Shown: piece by piece, positions 6,872 to 14,249 of the stretch
Layout: every line of letters begins with the position of its first letter
Numbering within the stretch: the stretch's first letter is position 1
Assembly (NCBI GenBank): GCA_934757945.1
Contig: CAKVLT010000035.1
Location: 1 to 18,085, forward strand
From: an uncultured Bulleidia sp.
GTDB taxonomy: Bacteria; Bacillota_I; Bacilli_A; Erysipelotrichales; Erysipelotrichaceae
Length of the DNA stretch: 18,085 nt
Direction of reading: 5' to 3'
Program-made: the position numbers and the translations under genes
Notes under the pieces: generated by a model
Told to the model about the DNA's origin: nothing
Database searches by the model: none
Seen by the model: only the letters and a program-made list of their open reading frames with translations

Positions 6872-8452
6872 ATGTGCGGTATTTTAGTTTCAACAGACTC
6901 AGCAACAGATGTCACAGCTTTTAAGAAAGGTCTGTCTGCATTAAAGGACAGAGGACCGGATGATTCCAGAATCATGGATACAGGAAAAGGTATGATGGGC
7001 TTTCAAAGACTGGTCATCATGGGATTGACACCTGAAGGTATGCAACCATTTGAAAAAGACGGAAGGTATGTTGTGTGTAATGGGGAAATCTATGGATTTC
7101 GCCCTGTTAAGGAAATGCTTGTGAAGAAAGGATATATTTTTTCGTCAGATTCAGATTGTGAGATTCTTTTACCATTATTTGAAGAAAAGGGGAAGGAAAT
7201 GTTCTCCATGCTGGATGCGGAATTTGCTATGGCAATGTATGATCCGAAAATCGGATGGATTGCTGCAAGAGATCCCATTGGTATTCGTCCTTTATTCTAT
7301 GGCTATACAGAAAACGGAAAGATTTGTTTTGGTTCTACTGTTGCCAGTCTGCAACCAATATGCAAAGGTATCATGCCATTTCCTCCGGGATATTATTACT
7401 GTAATGGAGAATGGGTTGCCTATAGAAAAATCTATAAGGCAGACAGATTGATTACAGATGATCTTGAGACAGTCTGCAGTTCCATTCATGACAAGCTGAT
7501 TAAGGCGGTGGTAAAAAGAATGGATGCTGATGCTGAAGCGGGATATCTGCTGTCAGGCGGGCTGGATTCTTCACTTGTATGTGCCATTGCACAAAAACAT
7601 AGTGAGAAACCGATTCGCACTTTTGCAATCGGTATGGATACAGATGCCATCGATTTAAAATATGCACGTGAAGTAGCAGAATACATTGGTTCTGTACATA
7701 CAGAATTTACCATGACAAAACAGGATATTCTGGAAGCTTTGCCTGAAGTAATCAAAACTCTTGAAACATGGGATATTACAACCATACGTGCCTCTCTTGG
7801 AATGTATATTTTGTGCAAAAAGATTCATGAAACTACCAACATTAAGGTGTTAATGACAGGGGAAGTCAGTGATGAACTCTTTGGATATAAATATACGGAT
7901 TTTGCTCCGGATAAACAGAGTTTTCAGACAGAAGCAGAAAAGAGAATCAAAGAACTGTATATGTATGATGTATTACGAGCAGACAGATGTATTTCCTCTA
8001 ACTCCATGGAGGGAAGGGTGCCTTTTGGAGATCTGGATTTTGCGCAATACGTGATGGATATCGACCCGGCTATGAAGATGAATACATATGGTATGGGAAA
8101 ATATCTGCTGAGACATGCGTTTGAAAAAGATCATTTGTTACCGGAAGATATTCTTTTCAGAGATAAAGCAGCTTTTTCTGATGCAGTGGGTCATTCTCTT
8201 GCGGATGATTTAAAGGAATATGCTTCAATAAAATATACAGATGAAACCTATGCACAGGATGTGAAGAAATATACCTGGTGTACGCCTTTTACAAAGGAGT
8301 CCTTACTCTACAGAGATATTTTTGAGGTATACTATCCTAAACTGGATGCACTGATTAAAGATTACTGGATGCCAAATAAACAATGGAAAGGATGCGATGT
8401 GAACGATCCTTCCGCAAGATATCTCAGTAACTACGGAAACAGTGCGAAATAA
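6872..8452 (+). CDS. asnB: Asparagine synthase (glutamine-hydrolysing)
   Basis: Makes asparagine from aspartate, glutamine and ATP. The start is the ATG at 6872 because maturation exposes Cys2 (MCGIL) as the glutaminase nucleophile; GGAGG stands 8 bases upstream. A TTG 15 bases earlier is in frame but would bury this Cys. Product 526 residues, the size usual in clostridia-like bacteria. Glutaminase domain 1 to about 190: RGPDD (27-31), NGEIYG (70-75), RDPIGIRPLFYG. Synthetase domain: pyrophosphate loop SGGLDSS (228-234), GEVSDELFGY, EGRVPFGDLDF, KYLLRHAFE. The Ser-Asp-Glu core of GEGSDELF is intact although the second Gly is Val. Transcription is under the T-box leader and continues into the phosphatase-like gene 12 bases downstream. 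Confidence 0.96.
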   Translation: MCGILVSTDSATDVTAFKKGLSALKDRGPDDSRIMDTGKGMMGFQRLVIMGLTPEGMQPFEKDGRYVVCNGEIYGFRPVKEMLVKKGYIFSSDSDCEILLPLFEEKGKEMFSMLDAEFAMAMYDPKIGWIAARDPIGIRPLFYGYTENGKICFGSTVASLQPICKGIMPFPPGYYYCNGEWVAYRKIYKADRLITDDLETVCSSIHDKLIKAVVKRMDADAEAGYLLSGGLDSSLVCAIAQKHSEKPIRTFAIGMDTDAIDLKYAREVAEYIGSVHTEFTMTKQDILEALPEVIKTLETWDITTIRASLGMYILCKKIHETTNIKVLMTGEVSDELFGYKYTDFAPDKQSFQTEAEKRIKELYMYDVLRADRCISSNSMEGRVPFGDLDFAQYVMDIDPAMKMNTYGMGKYLLRHAFEKDHLLPEDILFRDKAAFSDAVGHSLADDLKEYASIKYTDETYAQDVKKYTWCTPFTKESLLYRDIFEVYYPKLDALIKDYWMPNKQWKGCDVNDPSARYLSNYGNSAK

Positions 8453-8464
8453 GGAGAAGTATAT

Positions 8465-9565
8465 ATGGAATGGAGTACTTATGGTGGGATTGTAGCTGTT
8501 TCCAATTCTGTTAGAAAATTTGCAGGTAAAAAAGTGTATCATGATACAGATTCTGTCGTAGATGAATGGTTTAATAAGAATCAGTTCAGATGTGTGGTTG
8601 TATTGCTGATAGATGCCTTAGGTACTTCTGTTCTTGAAAAACATTGTGATGCAAACGGTTTTTTCTTGAAAAACAGAGCAAAAAAAACAATGACAGTTTT
8701 TCCTCCGACAACCTCTGCGGCTACGACTTCCTTAAGAACAGGGAAGAATCCTGCAGAAAACGCATGGCTGGGATGGAATCAGTATTTTAAAGAAATAGAT
8801 GCCAATATTATTTTGTTTATGAATAAAGACCAGTATACAGAAGAGTCTTATCCAGGTTTTACTGAAAAAACTTTGCCTGTTACTTTTCTGGAAGAGGAAA
8901 TGTCTCAGAATAGCTGTACCATATGGCCTTCATGGGGGAAAAGTTATCCCTCAGATACTTTCAGCAAGATGTGGCAGAACATAGTGGATGTTTCAAAGAA
9001 TACGGATATGCACTATATTTATGCGTACTATGACGCACTGGATACTTTTATGCACAGACATGGTCCTTCATCACCTGAAACAGGTAAAGAGGTACTGGAA
9101 CTTGAAAAGATTACAGAAGAATATTCCGGACAACTTTCAAAAGATGTGGGAGTAATACTACTGGCAGATCATTCTCAGATAGATGTACACGGTCAGGCTA
9201 TGGAGGAACATCCGGAACTGGTGGAATGTTTTTCAAAAAAACCGGCTCTGGAGCCAAGAACAATAGCTTTCTATATTCGTGAAGATAAAAAAGATTATTT
9301 CCGTCACAGATTTCAGGAAGTGTATGGTGATAGCTTTGATCTGTATACACCTGAAGAGGTGGTGAAAGAGTCTTTTTTTGGGCAGGGAGTGCCTCATGAA
9401 AGAATGAAAGAATTCATTGGTGATTTTCTTGCTGTTGCCAAATCGGATAGTTCTCTGATGTTGGGAAAGCCGGATAAAGTGAACCTTATTCAAGGCGACC
9501 ATGCAGGTGGTACGAAGGCTGAGGCAGACATTTCAGTCATTTTGTTAAAAAATGCCAATAAGTAA
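8465..9565 (+). CDS. Alkaline-phosphatase-superfamily hydrolase (type I phosphodiesterase/nucleotide pyrophosphatase-like)
   Basis: The 366-residue protein has the metal-site order of the superfamily: Asp in VVVLLIDALG (about residue 50), a Thr-rich nucleophile loop FPPTTSAATTSLRTGKNP (79-96), YYDALDTFMHRHG (188-200) giving Asp and His, LLADHSQ (232-238) and GDHAGG (344-349) giving the last Asp/His ligands. Such enzymes hydrolyse phosphodiester or pyrophosphate bonds. There is no signal peptide, so it appears cytoplasmic, unlike most secreted phosphatases. AAGGAG lies 8 bases before the ATG. It follows asnB by 12 bases with no terminator between, so the same tRNA-sensing leader should govern it. 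Substrate unknown; the C-terminus ends shortly after the last metal motif. Confidence 0.85.
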   Translation: MEWSTYGGIVAVSNSVRKFAGKKVYHDTDSVVDEWFNKNQFRCVVVLLIDALGTSVLEKHCDANGFFLKNRAKKTMTVFPPTTSAATTSLRTGKNPAENAWLGWNQYFKEIDANIILFMNKDQYTEESYPGFTEKTLPVTFLEEEMSQNSCTIWPSWGKSYPSDTFSKMWQNIVDVSKNTDMHYIYAYYDALDTFMHRHGPSSPETGKEVLELEKITEEYSGQLSKDVGVILLADHSQIDVHGQAMEEHPELVECFSKKPALEPRTIAFYIREDKKDYFRHRFQEVYGDSFDLYTPEEVVKESFFGQGVPHERMKEFIGDFLAVAKSDSSLMLGKPDKVNLIQGDHAGGTKAEADISVILLKNANK

Positions 9566-9648
9566 GTGCTTACACAGGTTTTTGTAATATTTTTTGTTGC
9601 TATAACTTAAGAATTGCATGAAAATAAAAATATACAAAAGGAGCTTCC

Positions 9649-10569
9649 ATGATATACACCGTAACATTAAATCCATCTTTGGATTATATAGTAGAAATAC
9701 CGGAATTGAAAACCGGACAAATGAATCGTACAACTAATGAAATCATCGTTCCTGGAGGAAAGGGAATCAACGTTACCTATGCGTTGAAAGAACTGGATTG
9801 CGAATCTATTGCTTCAGGGTTTGTTGCAGGAAGAACTGGCAAGATGCTGCTGGATATGCTGCATCAGAATTTTATTCAGACAGATTTCATTGATGTATAT
9901 GGTGGAATGACCCGTATTAATATTAAAGTACAGGGTAAGGAAGAAACAGAAATCAACGGAAGCGGTCCCAAGGTCACAAAGGAAGAACTGGAAATCGTAA
10001 AATCCAGAATATCTTCTTTAACTGAAAGAGATACACTAATTGTAAGTGGAAGTTTACCTAACGGTGTTCCTTCTGACTTTTATTACGAGTTTATACAATG
10101 TGCCAATGAAAAAGGATGTACCTGTATCCTGGATGCTTCAGGTGAAGCTTTTAAGAAGGCTGTAGAGGCCTGTCCGTTTCTTGTGAAACCGAATCGCACG
10201 GAATTATCCGAACTGTTTGATAAAGATATTCATTCTTTCAGTGAAGTACTGTACTATGCTCGCTGTCTTCAGAGTATGGGACCGAAAAATGTTCTGGTTT
10301 CTCTTGGCAAAGACGGAGCTGTACTTTTATGTGAAGATGGTACTGTTTACAGAGGAAATGTTCCTGAGGTAAACGGAAGCAGTATTGGAGCTGGGGACAG
10401 TATGGTTGCCGGATTTGTCAATGCAATGAAAAAGAATGCAGATATGCATGAGGCTTTTTTGCAGTCTTTGATTATGGGAACAGCAACTGCTTCAGTAAAA
10501 GGTATTGCTAATCAGTTTGAAATAGAGAAAATCAAAGGACAGATAACTGTAGAAAGAATAATGTGCTGA
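9649..10569 (+). CDS. fruK: 1-phosphofructokinase-like PfkB family kinase
   Basis: Ribokinase/PfkB fold, 306 residues. MIYTVTLNPSLDYIV at the N-terminus, PGGKGINV (35-42), TRINIKV (88-94), ETEINGSGP (99-107), SGSLPNG (133-139), KPNRTEL (180-186) and GAGDSMVAGF (247-256, Asp250 the catalytic base) are those of the 1-phosphofructokinase/tagatose-6-phosphate kinase group. 1-Phosphofructokinase turns fructose 1-phosphate into fructose 1,6-bisphosphate. No fructose PTS or FruR gene is adjacent, so tagatose 6-phosphate cannot be ruled out as substrate. AAGGAG is 5 bases before the ATG. The 83-base gap after the phosphatase-like gene has no clear terminator; a TATAAC near 9600 could belong to a promoter but lacks a good -35. 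The next kinase gene begins right after the stop. Confidence 0.88.
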   Translation: MIYTVTLNPSLDYIVEIPELKTGQMNRTTNEIIVPGGKGINVTYALKELDCESIASGFVAGRTGKMLLDMLHQNFIQTDFIDVYGGMTRINIKVQGKEETEINGSGPKVTKEELEIVKSRISSLTERDTLIVSGSLPNGVPSDFYYEFIQCANEKGCTCILDASGEAFKKAVEACPFLVKPNRTELSELFDKDIHSFSEVLYYARCLQSMGPKNVLVSLGKDGAVLLCEDGTVYRGNVPEVNGSSIGAGDSMVAGFVNAMKKNADMHEAFLQSLIMGTATASVKGIANQFEIEKIKGQITVERIMC

Positions 10570-10571
10570 GT

Positions 10572-11534
10572 ATGATGAAACAATATGATGTAGTGGCTTT
10601 GGGTGAGTTGCTGATAGATTTCACAGATAACGGATTAAGTGCACAGGGCAATCCTGTTCTTGAAGCTAATCCGGGTGGTGCGGTATGTAATGTATTATCC
10701 ATGTTATCCAGATTTCAAAGAAAGACAGCCTATATCGGAAAAGTAGGAAGAGATGGTTTTGGCACGTTACTTGAGTCTGCTTTAAAAGAACAAACCATTG
10801 ATACCCGAGGTTTGAGATTTGATGATACGGTACATACAACGCTGGCAATTGTTCTGACAAAAGAAGATGGGGACAGAGATTTTGCTTTTTATAGAAATCC
10901 AGGTGCAGATATTTGTCTTACAGCTGAAGAAGTAGACTACGACTTGATTCGCAACTGTTCCATTTTTCATTTTGGTTCTTTATCTTTAACGGATGAACCT
11001 GTAAGGACAGCGACCCTTAAGGCTTTACAATGTGCTAAAAAAGCACATTGTCTTATCTCTTTTGATCCAAATCTTAGAGAACCACTATGGAAAGATCTGC
11101 AACAGGCACATGAGCAGATTCATTATGGATTGCAACAGGCAGATATTTTGAAAATTTCTGATAACGAAATACAGTGGTTTACCGGTAAACAGGATTTTGA
11201 AGAAGGTATCGAATATCTGAAAAATAACTATCCTGGTTTAAAGCTGATTTGTTTATCCAAAGGCAAAGACGGCAGTTGTGCCTATACATCCACATGTAAG
11301 GTGTATGTGCCAGCATTCCTGCAGGAGGACACCATTGAAACTACAGGAGCTGGAGACACTTTCTGTGCATGTGTACTGGAGACTGTTCTTGAAAAAGGTC
11401 TGGATGGCCTGGACGAGGATACTTTACAGACAATGCTTGTAAGAGCTAATGCAGCCGCAAGTATTGTCACAACACGAAAAGGTGCTTTAAGAGTCATGCC
11501 GTCACAGTCTGAAATCCAGAAGTTTATAAAATAA
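10572..11534 (+). CDS. PfkB family carbohydrate kinase, fructokinase-like
   Basis: About 320 residues, ribokinase fold. YDVVALGELLIDFT, NPGGAVCNV (33-41), GKVGRDGFG (56-64), FYRNPGAD (107-114), FDPNLREPLW (164-173) and GAGDTF (259-264, catalytic Asp262) are typical of bacterial fructokinases, which phosphorylate free fructose to fructose 6-phosphate. It is coupled to the preceding kinase: that gene's TGA ends 2 bases before this ATG. The start is uncertain. ATG at 10572 or 10575 matches homologues beginning M(M)KxYDVVALGE, while a GTG at 10563 has a weak AGAAAG at better spacing. Together the pair could feed fructose arriving free or as the 1-phosphate into glycolysis (inference). Confidence 0.88.
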   Translation: MMKQYDVVALGELLIDFTDNGLSAQGNPVLEANPGGAVCNVLSMLSRFQRKTAYIGKVGRDGFGTLLESALKEQTIDTRGLRFDDTVHTTLAIVLTKEDGDRDFAFYRNPGADICLTAEEVDYDLIRNCSIFHFGSLSLTDEPVRTATLKALQCAKKAHCLISFDPNLREPLWKDLQQAHEQIHYGLQQADILKISDNEIQWFTGKQDFEEGIEYLKNNYPGLKLICLSKGKDGSCAYTSTCKVYVPAFLQEDTIETTGAGDTFCACVLETVLEKGLDGLDEDTLQTMLVRANAAASIVTTRKGALRVMPSQSEIQKFIK

Positions 11535-11560
11535 AAAAACGAAGAATCTAAAGTTCTTCG
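11533..11560 (-). terminator. Intrinsic terminator of the DUF1846/ADP-ribosyltransferase-like operon
   Basis: On the minus strand CGAAGAA (11560-11554) and TTCTTCG (11546-11540) enclose a 7-base loop holding the TAG stop, followed by seven T (11539-11533). Confidence 0.8.
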
Positions 11561-12300
11561 CTGAAAGCATTGCGTATCTGATACCGTAATGCTTTTTTTA
11601 ATTGTATGTATTTATCTGCGTCTGATACTTCATAAGGCATTTTTGTATTTAAACAGGTCAGAAAACGAATTGCACCTTCTATATCCTGTTGTGTAATGAC
11701 AAACTGTGGCTCTTCTGTGAGAGTGATGCCTTGTGCTTTCAGGCAGTACTTACCAAAAGGCGGATGACCATTTTTATCCAGGATGCGCATTTCATCATGA
11801 CTGAGAGGCAAAGGCGAAATATCCAGCTTTGTATAAGGGGGTAAAAGTACCTCTGCTTCTTCTGTCTTCTGATAATCATGTAAGATGTGCGCAAAGTCTG
11901 CGCAACGAGTTCCTTTTGGAAGATGACATTCCAGTAAAACAATGCCTTCTTTATCCTGATATTGTTTTAAGAAGCTGTTCTTACTGGTGGAAGTAAAGGC
12001 AATGGTTCTGCACGCTTTTTGCATCTGTTGAAAATCATACAGTCTTTCCACTCGCGTAGTAATCATTGAGGAGTTACAGGGAGTACAGGCGCGAAACAAC
12101 AACTTACAGGCATGAATGAGCTCAGTGCAGTGTGCAATCATGTCTGTATTGAATTTCTTGTTTTCAAGTATTTTCAGATTTTCATTTTCCAGACCATCAA
12201 AAAACACAGCGTTCCATGTGACATAGGCTTTATAGTCTGAATAGAAGGGTAACTGTCCTTCATACATTTTGACATATGTCACTATTTCTTCTTCTGTCAT
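11548..12300 (-). CDS. Small protein with an apparent R-S-E ADP-ribosyltransferase domain
   Basis: A 250-residue product with no signal peptide or membrane segment. Three marks of arginine-type mono-ADP-ribosyltransferases occur in order and at plausible spacing: a beta-strand Arg in KLLFRACT (Arg70), the FTSTS motif (102-106) followed by VLLECHLPKGTRCADF, and an ExE loop TEEAEVLLPP (146-155, Glu148 and Glu150) just as in EAEVLxPP of known ARTs. It would transfer ADP-ribose from NAD; the target is unknown. The N-terminal 60 residues and the C-terminal 95 are not recognised. I start at ATG 12300, one base after the DUF1846 stop, rather than the longer frame to 12375, which would overlap DUF1846 by 74 bases. 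No strong ribosome site, so coupling to DUF1846 is likely. Confidence 0.72.
   Translation of the reverse strand: MTEEEIVTYVKMYEGQLPFYSDYKAYVTWNAVFFDGLENENLKILENKKFNTDMIAHCTELIHACKLLFRACTPCNSSMITTRVERLYDFQQMQKACRTIAFTSTSKNSFLKQYQDKEGIVLLECHLPKGTRCADFAHILHDYQKTEEAEVLLPPYTKLDISPLPLSHDEMRILDKNGHPPFGKYCLKAQGITLTEEPQFVITQQDIEGAIRFLTCLNTKMPYEVSDADKYIQLKKALRYQIRNAFSEEL
11564..11599 (+). terminator. Intrinsic terminator of the sugar kinase operon, inside the opposing gene
   Basis: AAAGCATT (11564-11571) pairs with AATGCTTT (11588-11595), with an inner GTAT/ATAC stem, then T to 11599. It lies within the last codons of the convergent minus-strand gene. Confidence 0.75.
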
Positions 12301-12301
12301 C

Positions 12302-13783
12302 TTACTTGTGGAATAAAGTGTTGTGGCTGTATACAGGGTCCATGGTGACACGGATGCCCAGAGCTCTGAAAACATCCTGGTCTTCCTGAGGAATCACTAC
12401 TGTACAATGTGCTTCGGAGCCTTTCAGTAAAGACAGCTGTTCAATTGCCTGATGCGCATAGTCGTTTTTTTCAGCAATGATTGCCAGAGCAATCAGTAAT
12501 TCATCGGAATGCAATCTCGGATTGTGATTTCCCAGAGAGGAAATCTTCAGATGCTGGATAGGAACGACATCTTCAGGTTCGATCAGGTGTGTTTCTTTGG
12601 AAATGCCTGCCAGTGTTTTCAGTCCGTTGATAAGTGCTGCTGCAGATGGGCCAAAAAGATCAGATGTTTTTCCTGTGACAGTTCTTCCGTCCGGAAGTTC
12701 AATGGCCATGGCAGGTTCTTTGGAACGCTTGGATTTATCACGTGCAATAGAAACTACTTTACGATCTGAAGGATGAATATCACATTCATTCATCAGTCTT
12801 TCAATCTTTTCAACTGTTTCAATAGAAGCTTTATCCTGAATGTAGTCTGAATAGATACGATAGTAACGACGGATAATTTCTTCCTTGCTTGCCTTACATA
12901 CAGCTTCTTCATCGTCAATACAGAATCCGACCATATTCACCCCCATATCTGTAGGAGAATGGTATGGAGAAGTTTCCATGATACGTGTGATGATGCGGTT
13001 CAGTACAGGGAAGATTTCAATATCTCTGTTGTAGTTGATAGCTGTTTTTCCATAGGTTTCCAGATGGAACGGATCAATCATATTGACATCGTTCAGGTCT
13101 GCAGTAGCTGCTTCATAAGCAAGGTTAACCGGATGCTTTAATGGAAGATTCCATACAGGGAAGGTTTCAAATTTAGCATATCCTGAAGAAATACCATGCA
13201 GCTGATCGTGATACATCTGAGAAAGGCATGTGGCCATTTTTCCAGAACCAGGTCCTGGAGCAGTCACCACAATGAGATTTCTTGTGGTCTGTACGTACTC
13301 ATTCTTTCCAAGACCGTCTTTGGAAACAATATAGTCCACATTTCCAGGATACCCTGGAATAGGATAATGCAGGTATGTTGCAATGCCTGCTTTTTTTAAG
13401 GTTTTACGGAAGGCTGCCACACTTGGCTGGTTCGCATATTGTGTGATGACAACACTGCTGCAATATAATTGCAGTTCTTTGAATTTATCCAGTAATCTAT
13501 ATACTTCCTGGTCATATCTGGTGCCAAGATCTGCTCTTTTTTTAGGATGCTCAATATTGTTGGCATTGATGCATATAATAAGTTCAACCTGATCTTTTAA
13601 CTCACTCAATAATCTGACCTTGTTATTAGGCTCATACCCGGGTAATACTCTTGAGGCATGGAAGTCTTCAAACATTTTCCCTCCAAATTCAAGATATAAT
13701 TTTCCGTGGAATAACTGGATACGTTCCAGGATTTTATCTCTTTGCATGGATAGATATTTTTCAGAATTAAATGGCGTGTTCAT
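12302..13783 (-). CDS. DUF1846 domain-containing protein
   Basis: The 493-residue protein matches the DUF1846 family (Pfam PF08903) over its full length: FNSEKYLSMQRDKILERI at the start, FGGKMFEDFHASRVLPGY (33-50), IICINANNIE, and a P-loop-like APGPGSGKMATCLSQMYHD (175-193), then FETFPVWNLPLKHPVNLAYEAATADLND. The Walker-A-like loop suggests nucleotide binding; the family's biochemical role is not established to my knowledge. The ATG at 13783 is preceded by AGAGGG at 7 bases; a longer frame to 13834 has no support. A TACAAT (-10, 13813-13808) lies just upstream. It is the first gene of a two-gene operon with the ADP-ribosyltransferase-like protein, transcribed divergently from the helical/surface protein pair. 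Confidence 0.9.
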   Translation of the reverse strand: MNTPFNSEKYLSMQRDKILERIQLFHGKLYLEFGGKMFEDFHASRVLPGYEPNNKVRLLSELKDQVELIICINANNIEHPKKRADLGTRYDQEVYRLLDKFKELQLYCSSVVITQYANQPSVAAFRKTLKKAGIATYLHYPIPGYPGNVDYIVSKDGLGKNEYVQTTRNLIVVTAPGPGSGKMATCLSQMYHDQLHGISSGYAKFETFPVWNLPLKHPVNLAYEAATADLNDVNMIDPFHLETYGKTAINYNRDIEIFPVLNRIITRIMETSPYHSPTDMGVNMVGFCIDDEEAVCKASKEEIIRRYYRIYSDYIQDKASIETVEKIERLMNECDIHPSDRKVVSIARDKSKRSKEPAMAIELPDGRTVTGKTSDLFGPSAAALINGLKTLAGISKETHLIEPEDVVPIQHLKISSLGNHNPRLHSDELLIALAIIAEKNDYAHQAIEQLSLLKGSEAHCTVVIPQEDQDVFRALGIRVTMDPVYSHNTLFHK

Positions 13784-13883
13784 ATGTTTTCCCTCTTTCC
13801 TCCATCTATTGTACAAATTTTTAAATTTTCTCAAAGAAAAAAAACATTTTTTAACAATATATATTTTGAAGGGAGGTGTCTGT

Positions 13884-14249
13884 ATGACTACCTATACAAA
13901 ATTTAAAGAAGAATGTGCAGTTTATGGAGAGTATCAAAGAAGAATGGAGGTGTTACAGCAAAATATTGAACAACAGGAAGGTATTCATAAGGAAGAATTA
14001 CAACATGAGCTGGAACAGCTACAGGAGAAAGTGAAAAGGGTGGATGAAGTATTTGACAGTCTGCAGGAAAACTATGGAGTAGAGACAAGAATGTTACTTT
14101 ACAGATTATTCATTGGAAAGGAAAAGCCTGAAGCTCTGGCAAAAGAAATACAACAGGATCCCGTTATCTTTCAGTTTCAGGTGGAAGCGGACGTACATAC
14201 AAGTCTGATATCCATTGCACTTCAGCAATACAGAGGTCTGTATGCTTGA
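13884..14249 (+). CDS. Small helical protein of unknown function
   Basis: 121 residues, Glu/Gln-rich, predicted almost wholly helical. Residues 17-60 show a heptad-like pattern suitable for a coiled coil (EVLQQNIEQQ..., ELEQLQEKVKRVDEVFDSL). The following NYGVETRMLLYRLFIGKEKPEALAKEI (63-89) looks loosely like the helix-turn-helix of sigma region 4 or phage ArpU/RinA-type regulators, but the match is too weak to name. GGGAGG is 7 bases before the ATG, which sets this start; the open frame upstream to 13620 lies antisense to DUF1846. Its stop overlaps the start of the large surface protein by 8 bases, so the two are co-translated. Confidence 0.7.
   Translation: MTTYTKFKEECAVYGEYQRRMEVLQQNIEQQEGIHKEELQHELEQLQEKVKRVDEVFDSLQENYGVETRMLLYRLFIGKEKPEALAKEIQQDPVIFQFQVEADVHTSLISIALQQYRGLYA

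Noticed and set aside
9560..9600. Short GTAAGTGCTTAC palindrome after the phosphatase-like gene as terminator
   Set aside because: The stem is four to five pairs with a tiny loop, and the T-run is separated by ACAGG; too weak to call.
12301..12375. Longer N-terminus of the ADP-ribosyltransferase-like protein to 12375
   Set aside because: It would overlap the conserved end of DUF1846 by 74 bases; ATG 12300 directly after the DUF1846 stop is the natural coupled start.
13620..13883. Upstream extension of the small helical protein
   Set aside because: That stretch is antisense to DUF1846 and to AT-rich promoter DNA; a good GGGAGG ribosome site fixes the start at 13884.
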